Assembly (NCBI RefSeq): GCF_022690765.1
Contig: NZ_JALCZA010000007.1
Location: forward strand, 69,706 to 133,705
Reading direction: 5' to 3'
Length of the DNA stretch: 64,000 bases
From: Anaeromyxobacter oryzisoli
Lineage (GTDB): Bacteria; Myxococcota; Myxococcia; Myxococcales; Anaeromyxobacteraceae
The notes beneath the pieces are model-generated. The model saw only the letters and a program-made list of their open reading frames with translations. It made no database searches and was not told the DNA's origin. This document shows, piece by piece, positions 33,726-43,214 of the stretch (the stretch's first letter is position 1; every line of letters begins with the position of its first letter). Both the position numbers and the translations under genes were made by a program.

Positions 33726-33912
33726 CGCGAGCGAGCCCCGACGGTCCAATTTCCGAGAGAGTCGCGTCGGCCAGCGCCTGCAGGTCCGGGGGGCTTGCCC
33801 ACCTCGACGTGGCGTGCGAGCCTCGTTCGAGGATGGAGAGACTGGTCGACGAGCATGCGCGAGTAGGGCGGACGACGAGGGCCAACCCAGGCGAACGCCG
33901 GAGGGGTTGCTC

Positions 33913-35214
33913 GTGACTCCGGGTGTTCCAATTGCGGAGGCGGTGGGATCGGGCGCGATGATCGGTACGGCGCTCGCGAATCGGACGACGATTCGCCGCG
34001 CAGCATCATGGATGATGTGCGGTCAGGCGGCCCTCTCGGCATGCAACTGGCTCCAGTTCGTCCTGGTCGCGCGCCTCTCGTCGATGACTGCAACCGGGCG
34101 GTTCGCCCTTGCGGCAGCCGTCGCGACACCGCTCGTACTGATTGCTGGGATGAATCTCCGCGCCGTCCAGGTGTCGGACGTCAGGGGTGAGTACGCCTTC
34201 CGGGACTACTTCCGTTTTCGCGCTCTGACGGTCGCTGCCGCGGTCGTGGCCGCCCCCATTCTGGTGGTTCTCGCCTTCGATGCGCGACTGCTGTTGCCCG
34301 TGCTCCTGCTGACCGCGGTTCGAGCGCTGGAAGCGGTGTCGGACATCATCTACGGTCAGTGGCAAGTCGAAGAGCGCTGGAACCTCATCGGAGTATCGAT
34401 GATCGCCCGCGGAGCGCTCGGGTCCAGTGGGCTCGCAGGTGTGCTCCTGTTTACGCATGATCTGAATGCAGCGCTGGTGGGTCTGTTAGCAGGAACCGCT
34501 GTCGTCGTGGTGGGATTCGATGTTCCGCTCTCGACAGGTGCTCTGAGGAGCCATCACGGTCGACTCGATGACCAGCGCTCATCGGCATCGAGGCGGCTGA
34601 TAGGGCTCGCAGCGACCGCGTTTCCGCTCGCGTCTGCGTATGTGCTTGCCGCACTCGTCGATGGGCTCCCCAGGTACGTGCTCGAGCACGCTCGCGGTCC
34701 GGAGGATGTCGCGTCGTTCTCGGCGGCGCTCCAGTTGGTGCTGGTGGCGGGGGTCCTCGTCAACACCGTCGTGCAAAGTGCGGGCCGTCATCTCGCTCAG
34801 TCGTTCGCACGCGAGGACTGGCGGCGTTTCTCCCGTGTGATCATCGCGCTCGGCATTGGGGCTGCGGGTGCGGGACTTTGCCTGATCATCACGTGCGCCG
34901 TTGCCGGGAACGGCCTTCTCGGGATGCTGTTCGGCTCAGCGTATGCGCGGAACGCGCCTCTGGTTGTCGTCGTTTCCATCGGAGGCGCTCTCTCGTACCT
35001 GAGTGCCGTCGCGGGTGCGGCCGTGACGGCGACGCGTCGCTTTCGGCAGGTACTGTATGCGTACGTCCTCGTATTCTGGATAGCCGTCGCGTCCGCCGCC
35101 GTGCTCGTCCCGACATACGGGCTGTTGGGCGCGGCTTGGACGTTCGTCGTGTCGGCCGCCGCTTCCCTGTTGCTCCCTCCGTTGGCTGTCTGGTGGGGCG
35201 CCCGTTCGACGTGA
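33913..35214 (+). CDS. Polysaccharide flippase (Wzx/MATE-like)
   Basis: This 433-aa membrane protein has about twelve hydrophobic segments spread along its length, in the arrangement of O-antigen/exopolysaccharide flippases. These move lipid-linked sugar units across the inner membrane. It starts at GTG 33913, preceded by GGAGGGG about seven bases upstream; ATG 33958 is an alternative with poorer spacing. It heads a five-gene plus-strand block: methyltransferase, pyruvyltransferase and two glycosyltransferases. Codon third positions here use clearly more A and T than in neighbouring genes, suggesting horizontal acquisition. Confidence 0.65.
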   Translation: MTPGVPIAEAVGSGAMIGTALANRTTIRRAASWMMCGQAALSACNWLQFVLVARLSSMTATGRFALAAAVATPLVLIAGMNLRAVQVSDVRGEYAFRDYFRFRALTVAAAVVAAPILVVLAFDARLLLPVLLLTAVRALEAVSDIIYGQWQVEERWNLIGVSMIARGALGSSGLAGVLLFTHDLNAALVGLLAGTAVVVVGFDVPLSTGALRSHHGRLDDQRSSASRRLIGLAATAFPLASAYVLAALVDGLPRYVLEHARGPEDVASFSAALQLVLVAGVLVNTVVQSAGRHLAQSFAREDWRRFSRVIIALGIGAAGAGLCLIITCAVAGNGLLGMLFGSAYARNAPLVVVVSIGGALSYLSAVAGAAVTATRRFRQVLYAYVLVFWIAVASAAVLVPTYGLLGAAWTFVVSAAASLLLPPLAVWWGARST

Positions 35215-35266
35215 TAGCGTGCCGGCGCCACGATCGCCCGATCATGTTTCAACGAGGCTGAGACGC

Positions 35267-35824
35267 GTGAGCTTGAACCTGTTTGCCGCCATCCGTAACC
35301 GAATCCTGTACCATCCTACGTGGCGAGACGCCGACGACTTCGACGAGATCTGGAAGCAAAGAATCGAGCTGCTGGCAAGCTTCATCTCCCAGCGTGGTGT
35401 CGTAGCTGACTTTGGATGCGGGATGATGTGGCTAGAGCGCTATCTCCCTCCAGCTTGCACCTATCTTCCGCTCGACCTTCACAGGCGCGACGACCGGACG
35501 GTCATCTTCGACGCAAATCGGGACGCGATTCCGGATAGGCCGTTTGCCATCGCGTTCTTGTCCGGCATGCTGGAGTACGTGGCGAGCCCTGAGGGCTTCT
35601 TCGGACAGCTCATCGAACGGCGGCCTTCTCAAATCGTGATGTCGTACGTGTCCACGGACTTGCTGCCGGGGCGTGCTCATCGACGGTCACTTCACTGGCA
35701 ATCTCATCTTTCCACGAGAGAGATCCTGTCGCGCCTCGTCGGTCCGTACCGACTGAGCCGCTACCAGGAACTCCGAGGAAATCAATTGTTCAGCTTCGAA
35801 GTGGCGCAGGAGCGGCACGTATGA
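35267..35824 (+). CDS. SAM-dependent methyltransferase-like protein
   Basis: This protein of about 185 aa has the class I methyltransferase glycine motif VADFGCGMMWLERYL (about residues 47-61) and an acidic end of strand 2 (TYLPLDLHRR). A post-motif block reads FAIAFLSGMLEYVASPEGFF, the usual position of a 'hub' motif. It probably methylates a sugar or is a degenerate relative. GTG 35267 is chosen because GAGG lies nine bases upstream; a GTG at 35219 is also in frame. It overlaps the next gene (ATGA). Confidence 0.6.
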   Translation: MSLNLFAAIRNRILYHPTWRDADDFDEIWKQRIELLASFISQRGVVADFGCGMMWLERYLPPACTYLPLDLHRRDDRTVIFDANRDAIPDRPFAIAFLSGMLEYVASPEGFFGQLIERRPSQIVMSYVSTDLLPGRAHRRSLHWQSHLSTREILSRLVGPYRLSRYQELRGNQLFSFEVAQERHV

Positions 35825-36804
35825 GCGTCATTGGGCTTCTCAGCCCCGCACTGGACCCCGCAGGGCCGAGGGGACGAAGCGAGAACGTTGGCGATCTCAT
35901 CATCGACGTCGCTGTGAGACAGCAGCTGGACGAGTGCTGTCCCGGTTCGGAGATCGTCGCGGTGTCGACTCACGCAGCACCGAGCTTCCGTGAGTGCCGT
36001 CTGCTGCGAAAAGCAGACTACGTGTTCGTCGGGGGCAGCAACCTTCTCGGTTTCCACCCGGTACTCCCGCGTGCTTGGCGGATCGGGCTGCCTGGAATTG
36101 CTCTTCTTCGTGGGCTGGTCCTGCTCGGTGCAGGCTGGAGCAGCTACGCCTTGGAACTCAACCTGTACGGACGAAGAGTTCTTCGCCATTTGCTGCATCC
36201 CGGCCTTCTGCACTCGGTCAGGGATCGGTTTACGGAACAAATTCTCCGAAGTGCGGGCTTCTCGCGTATCATTTACACTGGTTGTCCGACCATGTGGGAT
36301 CTCGGGTGGCCTGCGACGCGCGACGTGCCAGTCGAAAAGGCAGAGAGCGCCCTGTTGATGTTGACGGATTATTCTCGGAACCCTCCGTCGGATCGTGCAC
36401 TCATCGATCTGTTGCGACGGCGCTATGCGTCGGTGTCCTTCTGGCCGCAAGGCGATCACGACCTGCAATACCTGCGGCAGCTTGGTTGTGAGTGCAACGT
36501 CGTCGCCCCGGGCCTGGACGCACTTGGCGAGTTCCTCGCGAGTCGGAGAGGAAAGATCGATTACATCGGCACGCGCCTGCATGGCGGGATCTTCTGTATC
36601 CATAAGGGCATTCGGTCGTTGGTCCTGAGCATTGACAACCGCGCGGCGGAGATTTCGAAGGACACCGGACTTCCGTGTGCCTCGCGGGACGACCTGGCCG
36701 GTGTGGAGCGCTGGATCGACGCTCGAGCTCCCACGAGGCTCTCGATGCCGACGGAGAATATCGCAGCGTGGCGCAGCCAGTTCGTCGCGAGGTGTGCGCC
36801 TTGA
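35821..36804 (+). CDS. Polysaccharide pyruvyl transferase family protein
   Basis: This 327-aa protein shows an N-terminal ENVGDLIIDVAV block (the family's usual 'N.GD' start) and VFVGGSNLL. A C-terminal catalytic-type segment reads DYIGTRLHGGIFCIHKGIRS (about residues 243-262). The conserved R-L-H-G is the hallmark of this family, which adds pyruvate ketals to sugars using phosphoenolpyruvate. It overlaps both neighbours by four bases. Base composition matches the rest of the acquired block. Confidence 0.75.
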   Translation: MSVIGLLSPALDPAGPRGRSENVGDLIIDVAVRQQLDECCPGSEIVAVSTHAAPSFRECRLLRKADYVFVGGSNLLGFHPVLPRAWRIGLPGIALLRGLVLLGAGWSSYALELNLYGRRVLRHLLHPGLLHSVRDRFTEQILRSAGFSRIIYTGCPTMWDLGWPATRDVPVEKAESALLMLTDYSRNPPSDRALIDLLRRRYASVSFWPQGDHDLQYLRQLGCECNVVAPGLDALGEFLASRRGKIDYIGTRLHGGIFCIHKGIRSLVLSIDNRAAEISKDTGLPCASRDDLAGVERWIDARAPTRLSMPTENIAAWRSQFVARCAP

Positions 36805-37934
36805 AGTCGGCAGCTCCAGCGCGGGTCATCCGCGTCGCCGAGATCGTCGGGGGCCTCGATCGCGGAGGGGCAGAGACGTGGCTGGTCAACGTGCTCCGGG
36901 CCCTCGATCGATCGCGCTTTTCCGTAGATTTCGTTGTCCACGAGGAACGCTCGTATCCGTACGAGCCCGAAATCGTGGCTCACGGGGGACGAGTCCTTCG
37001 TTGCCTTCGCCCGGATCGGCCGATTTCGTACTTCCGTCGACTCCGCGCCCTGCTTCTGGAGCATGGACCGTACGATATCGTTCACTCGCATATTCATCAT
37101 TATAGCGGTTGGGTGTTGGCTGCTGCTGCGGCTGCTGGAGTGAAGCGCCGGGTCGTTCACGGGCATCTTGGGGCGCGGAAATCGGACCTTTCGCTCGGCC
37201 GTCGGCTCTTCACGGGCGCGATGACTACGCTGATCAGCCGTTACGCGACCGGAGGGCTCGCGGTCGCTCGTGAGGCTGCACCGGTCCTTTTCGGCGCTCG
37301 ATGGGAAAGTGATCCGAGGTGGCGCCTGCTGTACTGCGGGATCGATCTCGCGCCGTTCTCGTCTCGGACGCCCGAGCGCGTGCGTGCTGCACTCCACCTT
37401 TCACGAGAGTGCTTCGTGATGGGACACGTCGGGCGGTTCGATCCGCAGAAGAATCACGAGGGACTGCTCGCGGTTGCACAGGAAGTATTCCGAAGGCGCC
37501 CCGAAAGCCATCTCCTGCTCGTCGGGACGGGGCCGCTCCGTGGCGCAATCGAGGGGCGGGTCGCAGAGATGGGCCTCTCGGATCGAGTGAGCTTCCTAGG
37601 GGCCCGGTCGGATGTTCCAGAACTGCTCGGCGCGATGGATGTGTTCGTGTTTCCCTCGCTGTACGAGGGGCTTCCGCTCGCCGTTCTCGAAGCGCAGGCT
37701 GCGGGGGTTTCGTCGGTGCTCTCGACGGCGGTGACCGAGGAGGTATTGGTCGCGCCGGAACTGGTACAGCGAGTGTCGCTCTCGGCGGGCCCATCGGGGT
37801 GGGCTGACGCCATCCTTGGCGCGCCGCGACCGACCGCCGAGTCACGAGCTCGCGCGCTTGCTGCCTTCGAGGGGAGCCGCTTCGACGTGAGGATGTCGGC
37901 GCGTGCGCTCGCCGACTATTACGCCGCGGGTTAA
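36801..37934 (+). CDS. GT4-family glycosyltransferase
   Basis: This protein of about 377 aa has a GT-B fold. The N-terminal part is RVAEIVGGLDRGGAETWLVN, a typical GT4 acceptor-domain start. The C-terminal domain has GHVGRFDPQKNHEGLL and LVGTGPL, and the E-x7-E donor motif sits in EGLPLAVLEAQAAG. The start is most likely TTG 36801, which overlaps the previous stop as TTGA and has GAGG eight bases upstream; no ATG in the region gives a plausible N-terminus. It would transfer a sugar to the lipid-linked glycan built in this block. Confidence 0.75.
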   Translation: MKSAAPARVIRVAEIVGGLDRGGAETWLVNVLRALDRSRFSVDFVVHEERSYPYEPEIVAHGGRVLRCLRPDRPISYFRRLRALLLEHGPYDIVHSHIHHYSGWVLAAAAAAGVKRRVVHGHLGARKSDLSLGRRLFTGAMTTLISRYATGGLAVAREAAPVLFGARWESDPRWRLLYCGIDLAPFSSRTPERVRAALHLSRECFVMGHVGRFDPQKNHEGLLAVAQEVFRRRPESHLLLVGTGPLRGAIEGRVAEMGLSDRVSFLGARSDVPELLGAMDVFVFPSLYEGLPLAVLEAQAAGVSSVLSTAVTEEVLVAPELVQRVSLSAGPSGWADAILGAPRPTAESRARALAAFEGSRFDVRMSARALADYYAAG

Positions 37935-37941
37935 CGAAAGA

Positions 37942-38865
37942 ATGCCAGTCTCGATTGGTATCCCGTTCCTCAACCCCGGCTCTGTCTTCGAGAAGGCGAT
38001 CCGTTCGGTCTTCGCGCAGACGTACTCCGACTGGGAGCTGATCCTCGTCAACGACGGCTCGACCGACGGGAGCCTTGAGCGCGCCCGCGCCATCGCCGAC
38101 CCGCGCGTCACGGTCGTGTCCGACGGCGAGAACCGGGGCCTCTGCGCGCGCCTCAACCAGATCGCGGCGCTCGCACGACACGAGCTGCTCTGCCGGATGG
38201 ACGCGGACGACGTCATGCACCCGGAGCGGCTGCGGCGTCAGGTCGATTGGATGCTCGCCCACCCGGAGGTGGACGTACTCGGCTCGCGCGCGGTGGGGGT
38301 CGATGAGGATGACGCTCCCACCTGCATGCTCGGACGTCCGTTCGACGAGGGCGGCGAGGAGCGGGCCGCCCTTGTCCGCACGCTGTTCGTGCACACCTCG
38401 GTCATCGGGCGGCGCGCGTGGTTCCGCGCGAACCCGTACGATGCCGCGTTCGTGCGAGCGGAAGATCACGAGCTCTGGCTTCGAGCCGCCCCCACGAGCC
38501 GGTACGCGCTCCTCGACGAGCCGCTCGTGTTCTATCGGCAGCCCGATCGGCTGAACCTCCGGGCCTACGTGGCCACCTGCAGGACCGATCGCGAGGTCTA
38601 CCGCCGGTATGGAGCCCGCGCCGGCGGCGCCGCGGTGACGGCGGCCCTGCTCGCGCGCTCGTACGCGTTCGAGGCCATCCACCGCACCGCGGCCGCGCTC
38701 CACCTCACGGCGCCGCTCATGCGTCTTCGAGGCGCCGGGCTCCCGGCGGACTCCGTCGCTCGTCACCAGGCCGCGATCGCGCGGGCGTTGCGCGCCAAGG
38801 TCCCCGGATGGCCCCAGGCGACCACCAGCGTGGCGCGTGTGGAGCCTACGGCCGTGTGCGGCTGA
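37942..38865 (+). CDS. GT2-family glycosyltransferase
   Basis: This 307-aa GT-A fold enzyme begins VSIGIPFLNPG, with NDGSTDGS near residues 37-44 and the metal-binding DADD near 88-91 (CRMDADDVMHPERL). It follows the GT4 gene by 7 bp. Codon usage reverts from this gene onward to the strongly GC-ending pattern of the chromosome, so the acquired block seems to end at about 37.94 kb. The acceptor and donor are unknown. Confidence 0.8.
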   Translation: MPVSIGIPFLNPGSVFEKAIRSVFAQTYSDWELILVNDGSTDGSLERARAIADPRVTVVSDGENRGLCARLNQIAALARHELLCRMDADDVMHPERLRRQVDWMLAHPEVDVLGSRAVGVDEDDAPTCMLGRPFDEGGEERAALVRTLFVHTSVIGRRAWFRANPYDAAFVRAEDHELWLRAAPTSRYALLDEPLVFYRQPDRLNLRAYVATCRTDREVYRRYGARAGGAAVTAALLARSYAFEAIHRTAAALHLTAPLMRLRGAGLPADSVARHQAAIARALRAKVPGWPQATTSVARVEPTAVCG

Positions 38866-38896
38866 ACGGCGACCCGGGCCGGGTGAGGCTCGGCGG

Positions 38897-39268
38897 TCAG
38901 CGCTCGCGGTCGTGCTCGCCGGGGGCAGGCAGATCGCGCCGGCTCGCCTGGAGGATCGCCAGCTCCTGCGTCAGTCGCCGGACCTGCACCGTCAGGCGCG
39001 ACAGGACCGTGGTGAAGTGCACGCTGATGAGCAAGAGGAAGAGGAGGGCGAACAGGAACAGCGTCGTGGTGACCGTCACGGCGCCGATGAGCCGGGTGAT
39101 GCCCTCGATGAGGCCGTACCAGGACGAGAGGACGATCATCACGGCCCCGGTGACGACCCACAGGAACGCGTACTCCTCGCGCAGCTTGCGCCGCCGGATG
39201 AGCTCGATGATCACCGCGAAGGTGACGAGGCTCGCCGCGACGGCGAAGATGCGCTGGGTCGGGGTCAC
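38897..39268 (-). CDS. DUF2304 family membrane protein
   Basis: This 123-aa protein has three membrane helices and the typical DUF2304 start TPTQRIFAVAASL. The conserved RRRKLREEYAFLWV follows between helices 1 and 2. DUF2304 genes are habitually found next to GT2 glycosyltransferases of the dolichol-phosphate mannose synthase type, as here. The GTG start overlaps the upstream gene's stop (GTGA). It ends the minus-strand polysaccharide operon and converges with the plus-strand one. Confidence 0.75.
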   Translation of the reverse strand: MTPTQRIFAVAASLVTFAVIIELIRRRKLREEYAFLWVVTGAVMIVLSSWYGLIEGITRLIGAVTVTTTLFLFALLFLLLISVHFTTVLSRLTVQVRRLTQELAILQASRRDLPAPGEHDRER

Positions 39269-40035
39269 GGCCTCTCCCTCCTGAGCGGCACGAGTGCGAG
39301 GGCGAGCGACATCCGGAAGATGTAGTAGAGCGGCTTCAGGACGCCGGAGTGCATGCTCTTGCCGTCCGGGGACTCGAGCATCCGAACCGGGACCTCGACG
39401 AGCCGCAGGCCGTGGCGGGCGACCATCGAGAGCACGTCGGCGTCGGGGTAGTCCGGCGGGTAGCGGTCGTGATCGTAGAACGCGAGCGCGCGAGCCGAGA
39501 GCGCCTGGTAGCCGCTCGTCGGATCGGTGAGCTTCATGCCGGCGTAGTAGCTGGCGATCCGGCCGAAGATCGCCATCCCGATGCGCCGCAGGAGCGGAGG
39601 ACGGTAGGAGCCGCCGTGCAGGAAGCGTGACCCGACCACCACGTCCGCGCCGGCGTCGAGCGCGTCCAGCAGCGCGCAGATCGAGGCGGGATCGTGCTGG
39701 CCGTCCGCGTCCATCTGGAGGACGCTGGCGAACCCGTGGCGCAGCGCGAAGCGGTACCCGGTCTGCAGCGCGGCGCCGTAGCCCAGGTTCACCGGGTGCG
39801 TCGCCACCGTCGCGCCGGCGGCGCGGGCCTCCTCCGAGGTGCAGTCGCTCGAGCCGTCGTCCACGACGAGGACGCCTGCCGCCCGCGCCGCGAGCTGGGA
39901 GCGGACCTTCCGTACGACGCTCCCGATCCGGTTGGCCTCGTTGTACGCGGGGATCACGACGAGGAGGCGCGAGGGCGCCACAGGAGCTACGGGAGCGGCG
40001 GACTCCTGCGCCTTCGCGAGAGCGCCTTGGGTCAT
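39265..40035 (-). CDS. GT2 glycosyltransferase (polyprenyl-phosphate mannose synthase-like)
   Basis: This protein of about 256 aa has VVIPAYNEANRIGSVV, VDDGSSDCT, the DXD-type motif QMDADGQHDP and TDPTSGYQALS, all diagnostic of DPM1/GtrB-like enzymes. These transfer a sugar from a nucleotide donor to polyprenyl phosphate. The start is at 40035 within an ATGA overlap with the upstream GT4 gene. It is coupled to the DUF2304 gene downstream. Confidence 0.8.
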   Translation of the reverse strand: MTQGALAKAQESAAPVAPVAPSRLLVVIPAYNEANRIGSVVRKVRSQLAARAAGVLVVDDGSSDCTSEEARAAGATVATHPVNLGYGAALQTGYRFALRHGFASVLQMDADGQHDPASICALLDALDAGADVVVGSRFLHGGSYRPPLLRRIGMAIFGRIASYYAGMKLTDPTSGYQALSARALAFYDHDRYPPDYPDADVLSMVARHGLRLVEVPVRMLESPDGKSMHSGVLKPLYYIFRMSLALALVPLRRERP

Positions 40036-41204
40036 GAGTCCGCCTCGTGGCATGCGTCGCTCATCAGGGCCAGCTCCGCTGCGGCCGTCCGATCCCAGTC
40101 GAACCCCTCCACCCAGCGCCGGGCCCGCTCCGCCCGCGCCTCCGTCGCTACCGGATCCCGGATGGCCTCCGAGAGCGCCTGGGCGAGATCGTCGGGATCA
40201 TCAGGATCGTACAGCCGAGCGACCGAGCGGTCCAGCAGGGTGGTCGCCCAGGGGCGCGCCGCCACGACGAGGCCGAGCTGGGAGGCCGCCGCCTCGAGGA
40301 GCGCCAGCGGCAGCCCCTCGGAGCTCGAGGCCAGGACGAACAGGTCGTACTCCGGAAGCGCCCGGAGGAGCTCCGACCGCGGGAGCGCCGGGAGGATGCG
40401 CGCGTGGTCGCCGAGCTTCGCGGCGGAGATCGCCGAGCGGAGCGCGGTCTCCTGTGGCCCCGCGCCGATGAACGTGAGCTCGAACGCGACGCCCCGGTCG
40501 CGCAGCTCGGCGCAGGCGCTCACGACGTCCTGGAGCCGCTTGTGCACCGAGAACCGGCCGAAGCTCACGATGCGCTCGATCTTGCCGCGCGGCGGCCTGC
40601 GCGAGAAAGACGGGAGATCGATGCCGTTCGGGATCGCCTCGACGCGTGCGGCACGCGCGCCGCGCTCGCGCAGGTACTCCGCAACCCAAGGCGCCGCGGT
40701 CGCGATCGCCCGGTAGCGCAGCAGCCCGCGGACGAGGAGCCACTCGCCGAGCGCGCCCGCCAGCGCGAAGGGAGCCGGATAGAAGCGCCGCCACCCGCCG
40801 AGTCCGCCGAACAGGTTGTGCACCACGACGATCGCGCGCCGACCCAGGACGGGCGCCAGGACCGAGAGCCCCGGGAACGGTGACATGTCGTCACGGACCA
40901 CGTCGATGCGCCAGCGGCGCACGCACTGGAGCACCACCGGTGGAGCGAAGACGAAGAAGAGCGCCTGGGGTAGGTAGCTCGGGACCGGGAACCGGCGCAG
41001 CAGCCAGTCCGGCATCACCGAGACGCGCCGGAGGAGCACGCCGTCGATCCGCTCCTCGCGGGCTTCACCGGGCGAGGTCTTCGCGCACACCATGAAGACC
41101 TCGTGCCCCATGCGCGCGAGGCGCGGCGCGACGGCGCGGATCCGCGTCTCGGCGCCGCCGGGGTAGGCGAGGGAGGCCTTGTTGACGAAGAGGATGCGCA
41201 GCAT
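40032..41204 (-). CDS. GT4-family glycosyltransferase
   Basis: This 390-aa GT-B enzyme has the acceptor-domain start MLRILFVNKASLAYPGGAET, a central IPNGIDLPSF and VSFGRFSVHKRLQDVV. The donor E-x7-E motif lies in SSSEGLPLALLEAAASQL. Its stop overlaps the next start (ATGA), and the upstream gene ends 42 bp away. It probably acts in the same glycan pathway as its neighbours. Confidence 0.75.
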   Translation of the reverse strand: MLRILFVNKASLAYPGGAETRIRAVAPRLARMGHEVFMVCAKTSPGEAREERIDGVLLRRVSVMPDWLLRRFPVPSYLPQALFFVFAPPVVLQCVRRWRIDVVRDDMSPFPGLSVLAPVLGRRAIVVVHNLFGGLGGWRRFYPAPFALAGALGEWLLVRGLLRYRAIATAAPWVAEYLRERGARAARVEAIPNGIDLPSFSRRPPRGKIERIVSFGRFSVHKRLQDVVSACAELRDRGVAFELTFIGAGPQETALRSAISAAKLGDHARILPALPRSELLRALPEYDLFVLASSSEGLPLALLEAAASQLGLVVAARPWATTLLDRSVARLYDPDDPDDLAQALSEAIRDPVATEARAERARRWVEGFDWDRTAAAELALMSDACHEADS

Positions 41205-41246
41205 GCCGACGGCCAGGGGAGCGAAATTCGTGATGCGTCCGGTAGA

Positions 41247-43214
41247 TCAGTGAGCGGAAAGAACGCCGCCAGCGCCTGCGGTGCGCAGCGCGTCGGCCGC
41301 GCGCGTCGCCACGGATTCGAGCACGTCGCGCTCCGGGCCGAAGGCGCGCGAGATGGCCGGAGCGACCACGCGCGCCGCCTCTTCGGGGGTTCCGGTCGCG
41401 AGCGCGAGCTCGCCGAGAAAATATCGGCACCGGAAGCAATCGGGCGCCTCGCGTACGCTCCGGCGATAGTCGGCGAGCTCTCCGGCTGGGTCGAGCGGCG
41501 GTAACGCGAGCAGCGGTGAAGCGGGAGTGATGCTGCGGAACTCGTCTCGCGCCGCGGCCTCGGCGTATTTGCCGTCGCGCCGGAGGTAGAGGAGGCCGGC
41601 GTCGTCGAACGCGACGAGTGACCACGTCGATCGGTCCGGCTCGAACACGCCGAACCTCGCGCCGGACGCGGGATCGCCCGCGGGGTACGACACGAGGAGC
41701 GCGTCGAAATGGTATCGCGAGTCGAGCATCATGAAGGAGGGCCACACCGTGGGCCCAGACAATGCGGCCGCTGCGTCTTCGGGCTTGATGGCCCCGCGGC
41801 CGTCCTGGAACGGCGGCCCGACTTCGCGCCACTCGAGGTAACCGCCGAAATGCAACGTGTTGAAGAGCGCCCCGTCGAACCGAAGCGCCTGGAGATAGTC
41901 GACGCCGCGCACGGGGAAGACACCTCGAGAAACGCCCGCGCCGAAGCGGATGTGCGGCGCCTGCGCGCCGAGGGGGGTGCTCGCGACCGCAGCGAGGGCG
42001 AGCCCGACCGCGGCGCAGGTCCTCGCTGGTACGCTCCCGAGCCGGTCGGGGAGGGCGGCCGTGGCCTCACCCAGGTTCCGGGCGGCTATGGGCGCAGCGA
42101 CGATGGCGAAGAAGATCGCGAACCGGACCGCGACGAATGGGAGCACGGCGAAGGCGACCACGGTGATCAGCTCGCGGAAGCGAATGGAGCGCGGTCGGAG
42201 GAGGAACGAGAGCGCGCTGAGCGCGATGAGCGCACCGACGGGAGTCCCCCACAGCGCATAGCCTCCGCCGCGCATTTCCTGGATGTTCGCGAGGAAAGCA
42301 ATGGACTCGCTCGAGGTCGCTCCGGCGCTTCCACCGATCCGAATCGCGGCGGACACGAACCGCATCGCCTCGACGATCGGGTTCGCTCGAGCGGGGGTCA
42401 GCGCGCTCGCGATCGCCACAGCGGTGAGCACGGCGGCCGCGACGCCGATCTCGCGCCATCGCGGCGCTCCGGGGGCAGCGCGGCCGGTGACGCGCCGGAT
42501 AAGCGCGAGCGTGACACCGCAGCAGACCAGAATGGCCAGCGGGGCGAGCGAGACGGCGACCCCAGGGTGGAGATTCGTCCACAGGACGGCGACGATAGGC
42601 AGGGCAAGCAGCGGCCGGACTAGCCCGTCCTCGAAGCGGCGGATCGCCCACATGGTCACGGCGAGCAGCAGGGCCGAGAAGATCTCGGTGCGCGCGACGG
42701 CGCGATACCGGTAGGTCTCGATGGCGAGCGCAACAGGGATGACGGCGGCGCAGACGGTCAAGACGGTGTGCCGGCCCGCGCGCGGGGTCGAGTCGAGGAG
42801 CAGGACCACCGCGAGCAGGGCGCCGATAGTGGCCGGGAGGAGCGAGAGGCCGGCGTCGCCGAAGAGCGCGTGCCACCCGAAGATCGTGACGCTGCCGAGC
42901 CAGTAGGTCGGCGGTCCGGTGACGACGCCGCGGAGAGGGTAGACGAAAGGCTCCAGCGCTTGGAGTCCCGAGCGCACGATCTCGCGGCCGAACGCGAGGT
43001 GATGAAACATGTCCGGATCGTCGGATCGGACGAGAGTCCCGAGGAACGCGATCACCGCCGCAGCGAGGAGCACGAGGCGGAACGGCCCTGGACGGATCAG
43101 AGCGGGCTCGGCGGACTTCATGACGATCCGACGCGGCTCGCCTCGGAGGCGAAGGCGTGGTCGCGCCAATCCATCCTGCGCGTCGGCGGGGCTGGAGCCG
43201 GGCTGCGTGCTCAT
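41247..43214 (-). CDS. GT-C-like polytopic membrane protein
   Basis: This protein of about 655 aa has roughly eleven hydrophobic segments and a soluble C-terminal domain of ~220 residues. The first extracytoplasmic loop carries the acidic pair in RSDDPDMFHHLAFG, a position where GT-C sugar transferases have catalytic acidic residues. Near the C-terminus, CFRCRYFLGELALATG suggests a degenerate TPR. The start at 43214 is chosen for the ATGA overlap with the TMTC-like gene. The substrate is unknown. Confidence 0.5.
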   Translation of the reverse strand: MSTQPGSSPADAQDGLARPRLRLRGEPRRIVMKSAEPALIRPGPFRLVLLAAAVIAFLGTLVRSDDPDMFHHLAFGREIVRSGLQALEPFVYPLRGVVTGPPTYWLGSVTIFGWHALFGDAGLSLLPATIGALLAVVLLLDSTPRAGRHTVLTVCAAVIPVALAIETYRYRAVARTEIFSALLLAVTMWAIRRFEDGLVRPLLALPIVAVLWTNLHPGVAVSLAPLAILVCCGVTLALIRRVTGRAAPGAPRWREIGVAAAVLTAVAIASALTPARANPIVEAMRFVSAAIRIGGSAGATSSESIAFLANIQEMRGGGYALWGTPVGALIALSALSFLLRPRSIRFRELITVVAFAVLPFVAVRFAIFFAIVAAPIAARNLGEATAALPDRLGSVPARTCAAVGLALAAVASTPLGAQAPHIRFGAGVSRGVFPVRGVDYLQALRFDGALFNTLHFGGYLEWREVGPPFQDGRGAIKPEDAAAALSGPTVWPSFMMLDSRYHFDALLVSYPAGDPASGARFGVFEPDRSTWSLVAFDDAGLLYLRRDGKYAEAAARDEFRSITPASPLLALPPLDPAGELADYRRSVREAPDCFRCRYFLGELALATGTPEEAARVVAPAISRAFGPERDVLESVATRAADALRTAGAGGVLSAH

